64,000 nucleotides of DNA. It comes from Istiophorus platypterus. Taxonomy: Eukaryota; Chordata; Actinopteri; Istiophoriformes; Istiophoridae. This document shows positions 10,664-21,835 of this stretch, in pieces. Below the pieces are notes generated by a model. That model was not told where the DNA came from. It made no database searches and was given only the letters and a program-made list of their open reading frames with translations. The stretch lies in contig CM029123.1 of the NCBI GenBank assembly GCA_016859345.1, forward strand, positions 1,596,501 through 1,660,500. The letters run 5' to 3'. How positions within the stretch are numbered: the stretch's first letter is position 1; every line of letters begins with the position of its first letter. The translations under genes were made by a program, and so were the position numbers.

Positions 10664-11660
10664 ATGGGTAAAAAGGAGCTGAAGGCTCAAGTTGGATTTG
10701 GGGGTGGCTATAGTGCAGGATGATGGTGACACGGATGAGGGAGAACCTCCCAGTGCCACAGCAGAGCTTCTGGCACAGCAGCCCTGATTGTTGACTCCGA
10801 GGTAGAGGGCTGATTGAAAACGAGTTACTCTTCCTTGTTAAAACCCCTTTTCGCCTTGAGATGAGGCAATGTTGAAAGTACGCCTAGCTCATTTCCATCA
10901 GGAAAAGAAACAGGAATGTTGAGCACAACTTGAGTTCTGCCTGCAAGTCTGAAAACTGAAAACAAATGCCGACAAAGCTTTGAGAATGCATCAGCTTGAG
11001 CTTTATTCACAGAAAGAAGCTCTTGCTCAAGAGACAGACTCTGTGGCATTCACTCTATTCCCCCTACACACCCTACTCTCCCTACACCCTATTTCCCCTA
11101 GTTTACAACAAGATAGTTTTGATATTGGTTAAACACATTGCATTGGTGCCACCTTTCCATGATACAGAGGAGGATTCATATTTCAGTGCCCTGAATGCAT
11201 TGCAACTACTCTAAAGTGGCAAAAGTCTGAACCTTGTTGTTGCATTGCAGATCTCATGGTAAAGCTAAGGAGGTAGTATCAGAAGACAGTCTACACTGTA
11301 ATACTAAGAAGTCCACTATTCTTTGACCCTCGGAATTAGTACCAGAGCTCTATAGACAAATATATAAAGGCCACAGAAAATCGCCAACCCAGACTTTCAT
11401 ACAGTTTGCTAGGGATAAGGGAAGTCTTTTTAACAAATTATGTTCCACTTTTAAAGTCAGTGAGTTTTCTGTCCTTTGGGAGCTCATGTTGGTGGAAGAG
11501 TTCAAGAGATGTTTACCAGAGCACATTGTTGTGTACTTAAATGAACAGAAAGCGAGATCTTTATCTGCTGTAGCTATCCTGGCAGATCAGTAAGTGCTTA
11601 TGCATAGAGCTCTTCTGTCAACTGACAACTCTCGTTCAGTTCCCATAATTCAGAGTATCA
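10664..11660 (+). pseudogene. Gmr1-like Ty3/gypsy gag with SCAN-like capsid, degraded
   Basis: Gag is the structural protein that packages the element RNA. An ATG at 10664 starts 'MGKKELKAQ' and is followed out of frame by 'GDTDEGEPPSATAELLAQQ'. A charged, probably coiled-coil segment follows ('KALRMHQLELYSQKEALAQ', about 10972-11030). Then comes the capsid start 'HIALVPPFHDTEEDSYFSAL' (11132-11191), and after many stops 'REVCLPEH'-type sequence with 'VVYLNEQK' near 11532. This order is that of teleost gypsy gags related to the vertebrate SCAN domain. Numerous stops and frameshifts make it non-functional. Protease, RT and integrase do not follow, so the element is 3'-truncated. Confidence 0.65.
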
Positions 11661-11839
11661 TTAACTAAACTGTTAAATTTTGTATTTATTAGCATAAGTG
11701 GCAGTGCTTGCCTGCAGAATGGCTCTATGTTGCTTTTCTTTTACTTAAATTTGATAATAATTATAGGATATTAAAAAAATTAATGGGTTGATCTTCAAAT
11801 ATTTAAACTACTAGCCAACAATTATTTCTTCAATTAATT

Positions 11840-12060
11840 CCCCTGCTTGAAATACTTCAGTTACTGACTGAATAACTTAAATACTGCTTTATCTACTTCA
11901 GCTACTGCTTGAAGTATTTCCACTTTTGGTTCAGGTACTTCAACCACTGCTTAAATTATTTTTAATTAATGCTTCAGCTACTTCTTTCAGAAATTTAAAT
12001 CCACCTTCAACTACATAAAGTACTACTTAATATACTACCTACAACTACCTCTACTTTTTC
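11840..12060. repeat. Degenerate CTTCA/ACTACTGCTT repeat region
   Basis: Words such as 'gcttgaaatacttcagttac', 'cttcagctactgcttgaag' and 'acttcaaccactgcttaaat' recur roughly every 20-25 bp. It looks like an old degenerate minisatellite. It lies between the gag relic and plain AT-rich DNA. Confidence 0.5.
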
Positions 12061-13738
12061 AAGCTGAAGCAAGGACACAAATTTTCTTCTGAAAATTTTG
12101 CCTTTTTTTAGCCTTATTTTTTTGGTGACTCTAGAGGTGATGATGGATGTTTTAAAATTAAGTTTTTCATTAGTAAAAAACCCAAGAAACGACTCCAATG
12201 TGAAAAAGTTCATGTTAAAGCCATCTGGCCGGGACTGGAATTGAGTTAGTTTTAATTATTACTTTCATCTGGTTCATCTGTCTTTTAAAAAAAAAAAAAA
12301 TTCTATAGTGTTATATTATAAGGATTCATTATAGAATTAAAATAAAAATTGTTATTGCACCCTTCAGATAAAGAGAGATAAGGGAACCACCTCACAGTGA
12401 CTTATACTAGATGCTGGTCGCAGCTTTTCTCTTTTTTTTTTTTTTTGAAAAGGCTGTGATAAATCAAAAATTATTCAGATTTTAATTCTTATTTTTCTCA
12501 CAATGCGTGGGGATGATAACAGTGGACCATCCTTGACTGACAAAAATGAAAGTCTTTCAGTGCCTTGGAGTAACAGAAATGCAGGAGTACCTGAGGGGAG
12601 CAGAAGCCCCTTACTTTTTTCTGCAAACTCTGATTAAAACAACATATATACAACATGAAGTCACACAACATCATCTGATCAGAAAACATGTTTTTCTTTC
12701 TTTTTTTAATAATTTTATTCTTTAGAAATTAACAGGTTTAGGTGCAAAAACACAGGTATGGTGCCAGGTTTAGCATAATATTAAGTGGGGAAATTGAATT
12801 GAGAAAAAAAGTACAGGGTCTGTTCTCTATCCCAAAAGTTGACTGTTCAAAATTTATTTAAATATAAGTGTGTAATTTTTTGTTTATATTAGATTTTAAA
12901 CCTATTCATGATTACTTGAGTTTAGTATGTTGAGTATATAAACCATTTTAGAACTGTGTATAATAATTGTCATTAGATTTTTAACTCAGTCATGTCTATT
13001 TAGTTTAGTATGTTTAGTATGTGGACAGATTTAATATTTTGTGTTATTTTTGTTGATATAAGATTTTAAAGACACACAATTTTTTTTAGTTCAGTAAGTT
13101 TTCAGACACAGTTATCTCAGTGAAGCATATCCAGGAATTTTCGGTGAAAGAGTTAAGGAAATGTGTCACAATGTTCTAATAGTGTAAAGATGTTTAATTT
13201 TTCCCTGCTGCTAATGTTCTCAGAAAGTTTATAGAACAAAAAATTCTAGCAAAAGAAGGCTGACTGGCAGAAGCTAACTCTAGTGGAGGCCTCATTAGTG
13301 GCGAGTCCAAGTAATGTTCATCAGATTATTAATTTGGAAAGCCCAATAACAAAAATTTCAACATGTTATTTGTTTGATTTCATCTGTCCCCACTTCAAAA
13401 ACCAATTCTACTTGAAACCTTGTAGTATGAGCCTACCACTCAACCTAATGGTGCCATTTACATGAATCTAGGCAGAAGACAAGAGGTGTGTGGAGTGTGT
13501 GTGCTGTGTATGTTTGCAAATGCACTTTTGGTACTTTTGTGGTCAGAGAGATGCACTATGTACCTGTGGCACACTTTAATATTCTGTGGCAATATGCAGC
13601 AGCCTAAAGTCAAATGTTCTATCCTTTAAAGTTGAATTCCATGATTTTGGACATACAGTAGCCTATTATGGAACCCACAGGTCCAATATTTTGCATGCCT
13701 AACAGTACCTAAATTTTATTTGACATCACAAAGATCCA
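12061..13738. other. Unassigned AT-rich sequence
   Basis: Short homopolymers occur (A run near 12287-12300, T run near 12431-12446). No gene or mobile element was recognised. Open frames are under 70 codons. Confidence 0.5.
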
Positions 13739-13739
13739 T

Positions 13740-15650
13740 AAAAATGTAAAATGGTAACAGTAGCACTCATAATAATTAAAGCAGTGGGTGTTGATCAGGC
13801 TCATGGGGCAAGAGATGGTCTGCAACCATGGATCCAGACTCAGGAGCATCAGAGGCAGAAAAACCTGCAGAAATCGACAGGAGCAGAGAGGAGAGAGACA
13901 GGGAAGCACTAAACTGGGGGAGAGAGAGGAAGGAGCATTTAGTAGTCAGCATTTTTTGAGGTGTTAATGCTCACGGGGAAAGGAGGAGGCAGTGGAAAGG
14001 GGAGCACGGTGCATCATGGGAAGTTCAGTCTAGTCTAGGCCTATAGCAGCATAGTGAGGAGATGGCTCGAGATAATGCTGAGCCAGTTCTAACTATAAGC
14101 TATATCAAAGAGGAAGGATTTAAGCTGACTCTTAAATGTGGAGAGGATGTCTGCCTACTGGACCCAAACTGGAAGATGGTGCCACAGCAGAGGAGCCTGA
14201 TAACTGAAAGCTCTGCCCCCATTCTACTTGTGGAGACTCTCAGAACCACAAGTAGGCCTGCATTCTGGGAGCAAAGTGTTCTAACAGGGAAAAAAGGTAC
14301 TATGATTTGTAGGTGAGGATGAGGATTTTCAATTGTATTCTGGTTTTCACAGGGAGCCAATGCAGAGAAGCTAACACAGGAGATATATGATCTCTTATTC
14401 TGGTTCTTTTCAGTACTCTCACAGCAGCATTCTGAATTTGCTGGAGACTATTTAATGTTTTATCGGGACAGCCTGATAATAGGGAGTTGCAATAATCAAG
14501 CCTAGAAGTAACAAAAGCATGCACTATTTTTTTCTGCGTCATTTTGAGAAAGGATGTGCCTGATTTTTGTTATATTACAAAGGTGAAAAAAGGCAGTGCT
14601 TGTAGTTTGTTTTATGTGGCAGTTAAAGGACATGTCCTGATCAAAGACAACTCCAAGATTCCCAGTGGTGGTGCTAGAGGCCAGAGCAATGCCATCTAGA
14701 GTAAGTATATCATTTGATAATGTGTTTCTGAGGTGTTTCGGGCCAAGTACAATAACTTCAGTTTTATCTGAGTTCAATAGTAGGAAGTTCCTGGTCATCC
14801 AGATCTTTATATCCCTAAGACATGCTTGAAGTTTAGCTAACTGATTGCTTGCGTCGGGCTTCATTGATAAGTACAATTGGGGGTCATATAGATAACAATG
14901 GAACTTGATGGAGTGTTTCCGGATAAAATTGCCTAAGGGAAGCATATATATGGTGAATAGAACTGGTCCAAGTACTGAACCTTGTGGAACTCCATGACTA
15001 ACTTTTGAGTTTATGGAGGATTCATTGTTAATGTGCATGAATTGAAATCGATCTGATAAGTAGGACATAAACCAGCTAAGAGCAAGTCCTTTGATGCCAA
15101 TAAAATGCTCCAGTCTCTGTAATAGGATTTGATGGTCAATAGTGTCAAATGCAGCAATAATATCTAACAGAACAAGTATGGAGACAGGTCTTTTATCTGA
15201 TGCGGTTAGTAGATCATCCGTAACCTTCACCAGTGCTTTCACCATGCTATGACTCTATATCCTGACTGAAAACCCTCAAATAAGCTATTATTATGCAAAA
15301 ACTCGCACAACTGGTTGGTGACAGCTTTCTCAAGGATCTTAGAGAGAAAGCGAAGATTGGATATGGGTCTATAATAAGCTAAAACATCTGGATTGAGGGA
15401 AGGCTTTTTAAGAAGAGGTTTAATTACAGATATTTTAAAAGACTGTGTATATAGCCTGATAATAAGGACAGATTGATTATGTGTAATAGTGAAGTGCTAA
15501 TAAGAGTAGAACTTCTTTAAGCAGCCTGGTTGGAATGGGGTCTAAGAGACAAGTTGATGATTTGATAAAGAGATCAATGAAGTTAGTTGGTGAAGGTCTA
15601 TAGGGGAGAAAATGTCAAGGTATAGGTCGGGTTTTATGGCTGGTTCTGAT
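13740..15650 (-). mobile_element. L2-like (Maui-like) LINE, best copy in window
   Basis: On the minus strand this copy runs from the region before the reverse transcriptase (about 15650) through RT to the 3' UTR. The UTR has the 'gatcaggctcatggggca' block near 13793. It stops at about 13740, before the usual 3' tail, so it is truncated at both ends. ORF2 survives as two long open pieces. Flanking sequence shows no clear target-site duplication. Confidence 0.88.
14300..15245 (-). pseudogene. L2 reverse transcriptase (ORF2), frameshifted
   Basis: This would be the reverse transcriptase that copies L2 RNA at the nicked target. The upstream piece (14502-15245, 247 codons) has motif A 'LLDIIAAFDTIDH' at residues 26-38, motif B 'GVPQGSVLGP' at 85-94, and motif C at 117-124 reading 'CYLYDPQL'. 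The usual YADD core is therefore lost. The second piece (14300-14542) continues in another frame with 'FVTSRLDYCNSLLSGC' and 'HISPVLASLHWLPVKTRI', typical of the L2 C-terminal region. The shift lies near 14500-14540. With the catalytic motif destroyed and the frame broken, this copy is inactive. The clade is assigned from the motif wording and the shared 3' UTR. Confidence 0.88.
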
Positions 15651-16984
15651 GTTTCTGTGATTGAGGAAAAAAATTAGTGCCAGTTGAGAGCAGAAGGAGG
15701 TGAATTCTGTCTCTAATGGTTTTCTAATTTCACCTTTTGCAAAATAGGAATTACCCAGAAGAGACTTACAATCTACCAATACTGTTTTATTCCATGAAAA
15801 AAAAATCCTGTCTTCAGGCACACCGCTTTAAAACAAACATGTTATATGAGGAGTTATTATTCTTTTCTACTACATCATATTAGTTATCACAGACACTGCT
15901 TACTCTCTTGTAATGAAAATTGCAGTGGGTCTAGCAGCACTTTGTTTTGTCACATTGCTTAAAAGAAGTTGTACTGGCAACCTGATGCTTTTGATGAAAA
16001 TATTAAGAAAAGGATTTTGAGAAACAGATAGCTCTGAAAGAGCTGTGATGAGAGAAGAAAGATGGGAATTTGTTCTTATATTTTTCATGGAACTGAATGA
16101 ACGGTTTCCAAGAAAATCACTGTTTCTGATTTTACCTGCATAGACTCAGAAACATTGTAAAATTATGAATTGGAACAAACTTTATGAATGTGCACAGTCT
16201 TGGTGTCACTATTATCATTATTATGATATGGGATGTACATTTCTTTTAATGTTTATTGATGTTAAAGTTATTTCATTGACTCCCTGGTTCCTGGTTCATT
16301 TCCTGAGTTAAGTTATTTTGGCTCCATTTTTTCTGGAACTATTTCATCAGTTTGAATTTGTGCATGCGTTAAATTAAATTGAAGTGGGGTTGATATGATC
16401 AAAATCTTAAAGGACCGTACCAGTAGTTTATATGTATGAACCAAATTACTATCTGTTAGTTATTTTAAAAAGCATGAAGCCATATTTTCTCTTCTGAAAT
16501 ATTTTAACAAAACATTAACATTTAAAAAATGTTCAAGTAATACACTCTCCCTTCAAAGCTTCACCTGCCAAAATACATTTATAACTCACTAGTATTATGA
16601 TTTTAGCTGTGTTGGATTGGTTAGCAAGATAGATGTCCCATCTATGAGTACCACATACACCACATTTCTGACCCAAGCACTATAGCTTGGAGGGATGAAC
16701 AACTTTGTCAACTTAAATGTGAACCTGTGAGAAACTGAAATCAAGATGGTACATCACTGCCTCACTCTGACTCACGTTCATATTGTGGAGAGTTTGTCTT
16801 GTGTTACAGCTTCACCAACAGCTATGCTGTGTTGTTTTAGAGGCTCGTGTTCCTGTTGATCCAGTGATTTAGCAGCATTGACCACTCTTCTTGTTCTCTT
16901 CATGTCTCTCTCTGCTCTCAGCACCATTTCCATTTTGGCATACTCTGAGATGTTACATATGTTGTTCTGTGTAGTGCTTGCAAT
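15651..16984. other. Unassigned AT-rich sequence
   Basis: No gene or repeat could be assigned. The first ~180 bp could still belong to the L2 linker upstream of RT, but I could not match it with confidence. Confidence 0.45.
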
Positions 16985-17090
16985 TACTCACTTGTGGGGG
17001 AATTTGGATTTTTGTAAATTTATAGAGTACAGTCTAGATGTGTTCTATATGAAAAATATTCAAATATCTTTTATTATGATTTAGTTCTTA
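16985..17090 (+). mobile_element. L2-like LINE 3' tail, very degraded
   Basis: The string 'agagtacagtctagatgtg' followed by 'ttctatatgaaaaatattc' aligns by eye with the L2 3' end ('agtctggtctagacctgctc', 'tatatgaaaagtgccc') seen at 225-270 and 47200-47245. Only about 100 bp can be matched. Confidence 0.5.
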
Positions 17091-17827
17091 ACTAAAACTG
17101 TTGCCCAATCAGAACACTGGTTAGTACAACTAGTTTTTACAGCATGCATGTCCAATAATTATTTGAATGCCCTATTGAGCTAATAAATTCTTTGGCAGCT
17201 GGATGATGAAGCTTTGTCATCAGACCTTAACTTAAGCACGCCATAAAAACTTAACTAAGTAACTTAAGTAACTTTAATGAAAAACAGTTAAAGTGTCTGT
17301 TTCACTGTGGTGCTAAGTTATGGGGAGCAAGTCTCTAGTCTCTGCAAGTCGATTTTGAAAGCACACCAAAATGAACTGAAACCAATAGACCAATAAAGGG
17401 TAACAAAAAGACATTTATGAAATTACAGCTCTGCATGCATGAATTTGGAAATGGTGGTTATGTAAGTTGTAAGCATGGAGGATTTACTGTGCTGATTGTG
17501 CAAAAACACAGGTTTCTAATTTTTAAATTGAAAAGCAAATGTTTGATCACTTTCTTCCAGTGGTTGGACATCAAAAAATTGATCACATTCCAGTTTTTGC
17601 CATTACTATTATGGCCTGCAGGCTTGCTACCACCATGACCACTATGCTAGTGTTTATTTGTTCATATTAATTCTAATATCTGTGGGAGAATAAGAAGTGT
17701 TTTTTCAGTGGCAAATTTAAAGCCTTGCTTAATATACTGTAAGTAGAGCTTTAAATTTGCCCTTGAAGCATGAATGCAAAATGAAAGGCAGTAATAATCA
17801 GGGCTGTCTTGGCAGCCCCTCCCCCCT

Positions 17828-17867
17828 GAAACACACACACACACACACACACATACACACACACCCT
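17828..17867. repeat. (CA)n microsatellite
   Basis: About 18 CA units with one TA interruption. Confidence 0.9.
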
Positions 17868-17997
17868 CTCTGCAGGTCCGTATGTCTCGGGGACAGATGG
17901 TGAGTGTCAGCAGCATGCCAGTCCTCATACTTCACTTTGGGCTTCTGCCATAGAGAGAAATGTTTTTGCACAGTGTCTCAGTGTGTCTTTTTAATCC

Positions 17998-18285
17998 AAC
18001 GAAAGGAGGGAAGAGAGAAAAAAAAGATGGAGATATATGTAATGATAAAAAGGGCAGAAAGCAAAATGGAGACAAGTAGAGAAGGAGGTAAGGCAGATAT
18101 GCAGAAAGAGGAAAAGAGGATGAGAAGGAATGAGTTAGGAGGAGGGAGAGCCATGTAGGGAAGATTGAGATGAAGAGAAAATAGTGAGATGTGTGTTGCA
18201 TTAACGAATCTGCCTGGAAAGAGTGAAAGGAGGAAAGAGGATGTGGGAAGATGAGGGGAAAAGATGAGAATTGGATAGATGGAGG
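17998..18285. repeat. Purine-rich (GA-rich) tract
   Basis: Over almost 290 bp the plus strand is dominated by A and G with short G-rich clusters ('gaaaggagggaagagag', 'ggaggagggagag', 'gatgaggggaaaagatg'). It gives long meaningless open frames on both strands (17904-18158 and 17932-18288). Confidence 0.7.
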
Positions 18286-19089
18286 CATTTTTTTAGCCTT
18301 TCAAGTAGGCTTATCTGACATATTCAGTGAAGCTGATTGGTTCAGTTGCCATAGTGATGTTGTGGGCTTGGGAGACAGAAAGAGAGGGAGGCATTTGAGT
18401 TCTAATTTCCTTCAAAATACCATGTCTCTACAACCTTTGCCACTGGCAGTACTGTATTCTTTGAGTGGTAATGTAGCATTACATACAAAGCAAATTTTAG
18501 CAAACATTCAAATAAGTTGTTAGGGTAATTATGTATTGACTGGGGTATTGACTGCCGACCTGTCGCACCTGACATATGATTATTATTTTATGACAAATAA
18601 ATTCCAAACAGTTAACTCTGTAAACACTGGCTTTGCAAAGTTCAGAATGATTTAAAACAGTAGATCGTTTTTTTTAGCCATTTTTAACCCATGAAATGGC
18701 AATTTTTATAAATTTGATTTAACACCAGCAATGATGTGTTTCATCACAGTACAGTCATATCATTTGGATTAAATCTTAAATAAAAATCTTTAAGTTTGCG
18801 GCGCCTCTCTACATTCAAGTAGTTTGGCTTAATTTCCTCCTTCGCACAGAATCTGCACACACATTATAACTTGCTCTACACATGCTTTGATAAATGAGAA
18901 ACCTGGAGTCTCCAATTTAAGCAGGAAGGTTTAGTTGCCAATGCTTAACCATAACTAAACCTAACTGTAGCTGCTATGCTGAATATCCAGTAATGATCTG
19001 AGGATTTATATAATTATCAACATCATCTCTGGCAAAATGTTTGACTTGACAGATACAATATACTGGTGTCTCTATCATCTATACTTGTA

Positions 19090-19460
19090 CTTATTCAGTT
19101 GCGGTGAGTTGAGCAGGGCCACTGTAATACCTGCCCGATAGGAGGAGGTTGAAAAGTTTGTTGTACTGTGGTGACATCCTTGATGATGTTTGTCACCCTG
19201 CCCAGGCAGCTTTTTTGATAAATGTTCGCAACGGTGGGTAACTTGGTGCTGGTTTCATCACCTACTGGAGTGCTTTTTGCTCTGCTACAGTGTAATTGCT
19301 ATAACACACTGAGATGCAGCTAGTGAGAATGCTCTCGATGATGCAGCGGTAAAAGTCCACCAGTATCCCTGAACACAGGCAAGCTTTCTTAAGGTTCCAG
19401 AGGAAGTAAAGGCCCTGTTGCAGAGTGATCAACCCAACCCAAGCTCCAGTCACCTCTCCT
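19090..19460 (-). mobile_element. Rex1/CR1-like LINE fragment, C-terminal part
   Basis: The minus-strand open frame at 19262-19546 contains 'LYFLWNLKKACLCSGILVDF' followed by 'YRCIIESILTSCISVCYSNY' and 'TVAEQKALQ'. This matches the region after the RT fingers in Rex1/CR1-group LINEs of fish. The first ~30 residues of the open frame do not match and probably belong to flanking DNA. The fragment continues out of frame to about 19090. Confidence 0.6.
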
Positions 19461-19969
19461 AGATCTGAGTTCCATGTTCCCAAGGTGTCGTTCCTGGGGT
19501 TCATTGGCAGTGGGAGCATGTAAATCACAAAAAGCTTATTTTCCATTTAAATTTCAGTGTTTTGTTGACCCTTCTCTCCACCCATACCATCTCTCTATGT
19601 GGAGTTTGTTGCTCTGAAGAACTACATACTGCCCCCTCCAACAGGAGTCATAATTTCCACAGCCTATAGAATGCACGTTCACATGAGTGTAATGATGTTT
19701 TAAATGCTGATTCTGCTGTTTGTCTTGTGAAGACAGTCTCCTATTAGCTCAGCAATCATCTGCTATGGATCTGTCACATCTTGATTGTGTCTTTGGCTTT
19801 TGGCTTAAGTTGTCTTAACCAGCCTTGGACAAAGAGGTATCCTACATATCACAATTGATATAACTGTTGAATTTGTTCCTTCATGGGATGAATACCTCTA
19901 GGGGTAAATCAGCCCAGTATATAATGTGATCTGGATCTCAAAGAACAATAAGTCAGCTAAGAGTGGGCT

Positions 19970-20003
19970 TTTACAGTGGGGTCCAAATGTCTGAGACCAC
20001 TTT
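19970..20003 (+). mobile_element. Tc1-like transposon terminal motif
   Basis: The sequence 'TACAGTGGGGTCCAAATGTC' followed by 'TGAGACCACTTT' resembles the terminal inverted repeat of fish Tc1-like elements, including the TA target at its edge. No matching inverted end was seen in the next ~600 bp. It is either a one-ended relic or the partner has decayed; the interior shows no transposase. Confidence 0.4.
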
Positions 20004-20560
20004 CCCGTTCAGATGAATGACTTTTCTAACTGTTTATAAAATTGTAGATATCTCTTTAATACCTCAGGGTGGATTAGACAATTTCAGACAACATTGCAAA
20101 TAAGTTATGATTTACGCAATTTTACACCAATCTGAGGTACCTTTTTTTAAGAATTTAATTTGATGTATTTAATCAGATTTGCCGTTTTCCAAAAATATAT
20201 CTGACCTGTACCCTGTCTATTCATTTTATCTATAAAGAATTTGTTTAATCCACAAGAAAATACTTTATAAACATTTTACAGAGTGAACATCTGCACATTA
20301 TAACCTCCCATGACATTCTTTACTTATGTTTAAATTAAAAGTTTAATAGATTCTGAACAAATTTCTGCCAAAAAATGTGAATCAAGACATGACAAGATTA
20401 AAGAATTAATTAAGAACCAGAAACACCTGATCACCTGGTCACCTGATTTTACTTTTTTGAGATGATTGCTTCAAAGTTCACCTTACAGAGTGCACATTCA
20501 AGAAACTGACATTTCTATGTTCTCTTGATTTGAAGCAGAATTGTAAAATACACCTATAGC

Positions 20561-21052
20561 TTGTACTTCCCAACTACACCCAGTATGTCAAAGGGGTATA
20601 AAACACTCAACCATGTGTATTCAACCATTAAGCATTGCCCCTTCCACATCTGGGCCAATCTGACCACCTTTCACTGCTCCTCATCCCTGCATACACCCGC
20701 CCCCAGGAGGAAAGCAAAGCCCAACACAAAGATCATCAAAACATGGCCTGAGGGAGCTCTCTTTCAGCTGCAGGAACACTTTGTACACACTGTATGGGAT
20801 TTATTTGAACATCAAGAATTGAAAACATGCACAGACTGTACATTTTTTAAATCACAAACAATATTGATTTTGTGTAAATATATCAGGGTTTTTGCTAATC
20901 AGAAACCTTGGAAGACAAGGGATATCCAGTCACTCCTCAGGACCCATGACACTGCCTTTAGGATGGGGGGCAGAACCCTATACAATGCTGCTGGGGCTAA
21001 CCTGAAAAGAGGCATCAAAGATGCTAAAAGGGCCTGCATGAAGAGAATTTAG
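20561..21052 (+). pseudogene. Rex1-like ORF2 fragment (endonuclease end and linker)
   Basis: This 163-codon open frame is one of the longest in the window but is not a host gene. It contains 'WPEGALFQLQEHFVHTVWD', then 'NQKPWKTRDIQSLLRTHDTA' and 'YNAAGANLKRGIKDAKRA'. These are recognisable pieces of the linker between endonuclease and RT in Rex1-like LINEs. The ATG at 20561 is not a natural start, since the homologous protein continues upstream; the first residues ('NHVYSTIK') already match the endonuclease end. The frame closes at 21050-21052, a short way before the LTR-like insertion. Confidence 0.7.
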
Positions 21053-21237
21053 GACCACTTTTCAGACAATGACTCAAAGCAGTTGTGTCAGGACTTTCAG
21101 CCCATTACAAATTATAAATGCAGCAATACCACAGCTAACTCAGATGCCTCACCAGCAGAGGAGTTGAACTGCTTTTTTGCTCATTATGAGGCCAAAAGAC
21201 CCTACTTGGATACACCAACCTCACCAACCACTGACTA

Positions 21238-21835
21238 CTGTGTAGAGCGAGTTTCTGCGTAACGCAGATAAATACTGCCCCTCTATCACGATCGCTTGAA
21301 CTTTGCTGCTGAACCCTTCTACCCCTTTTCTTTCTTTATTAACACACATACTCTCTTACACAAACACCTGAGTGGAGGGAAGTTTGATCCTCCCGCTTAG
21401 CTGTTCTCCCTTTTGTGAAGTCACGTGTTACCAGCGAGCTGCCATTACACTCAGAGTGTTAGACAGAAGTGATATTAATTGGAAAATTATGTTACTGATG
21501 TTACTAAATCCTGTTATCTTTTAAAGAGAAGTTGTCCCGGTGTTTTTATGTTCGCATACTGTGATAGAAAACTGGTTGACGGAGTCAGTGCCGACCTCCA
21601 CTCCTTCTCTGTTCACTCTAGAATTACCAATATTTCCTGAATGTTGGCATTTCTAAGTGAACACCCCCTTTGAGACTGCATCCAATATTTAGTTATTGAT
21701 CTGGGTTTTCGTGGTAGTGCCCCGTTATTATTAATCTCAATGAATAAGATTCATGTAATTCTTAATAATAATTACTAATTATCTTTGATAATTATTAACT
21801 ATTGCTAATAACCAAATCTTGCTCCTGCACTGCAT
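21238..21835 (+). mobile_element. LTR-like insertion inside Rex1-like LINE
   Basis: A segment of about 600 bp with no LINE similarity separates two LINE blocks. It begins 'TGTAGAGCGAGTTTCTGCG', ends '...CTCCTGCACTGCA' (TG...CA), and has an AT-rich 3' third with repeated AATAATTATTAA-type words. A GACTAC hexamer lies on each side, though the right copy is native LINE sequence. The LINE codons between the flanks are missing, so a simple clean insertion does not explain it. A solo LTR is the best guess. Confidence 0.35.

Noticed and set aside
14062..14360. Plus- and minus-strand small frames at the L2 C-terminal region
   Set aside because: The minus frame is part of the L2 3' portion and the plus frame is its antisense; neither is a separate gene.
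17904..18288. Overlapping plus (84 codons) and minus (118 codons) frames
   Set aside because: They result from a purine-rich tract with few stop codons and show only low-complexity composition.
18780..18910. Possible second Harbinger-type end ('ctttgataaatgag' near 18890)
   Set aside because: Only a short stretch resembles such termini and no inverted partner or body was found nearby, so it was not annotated.
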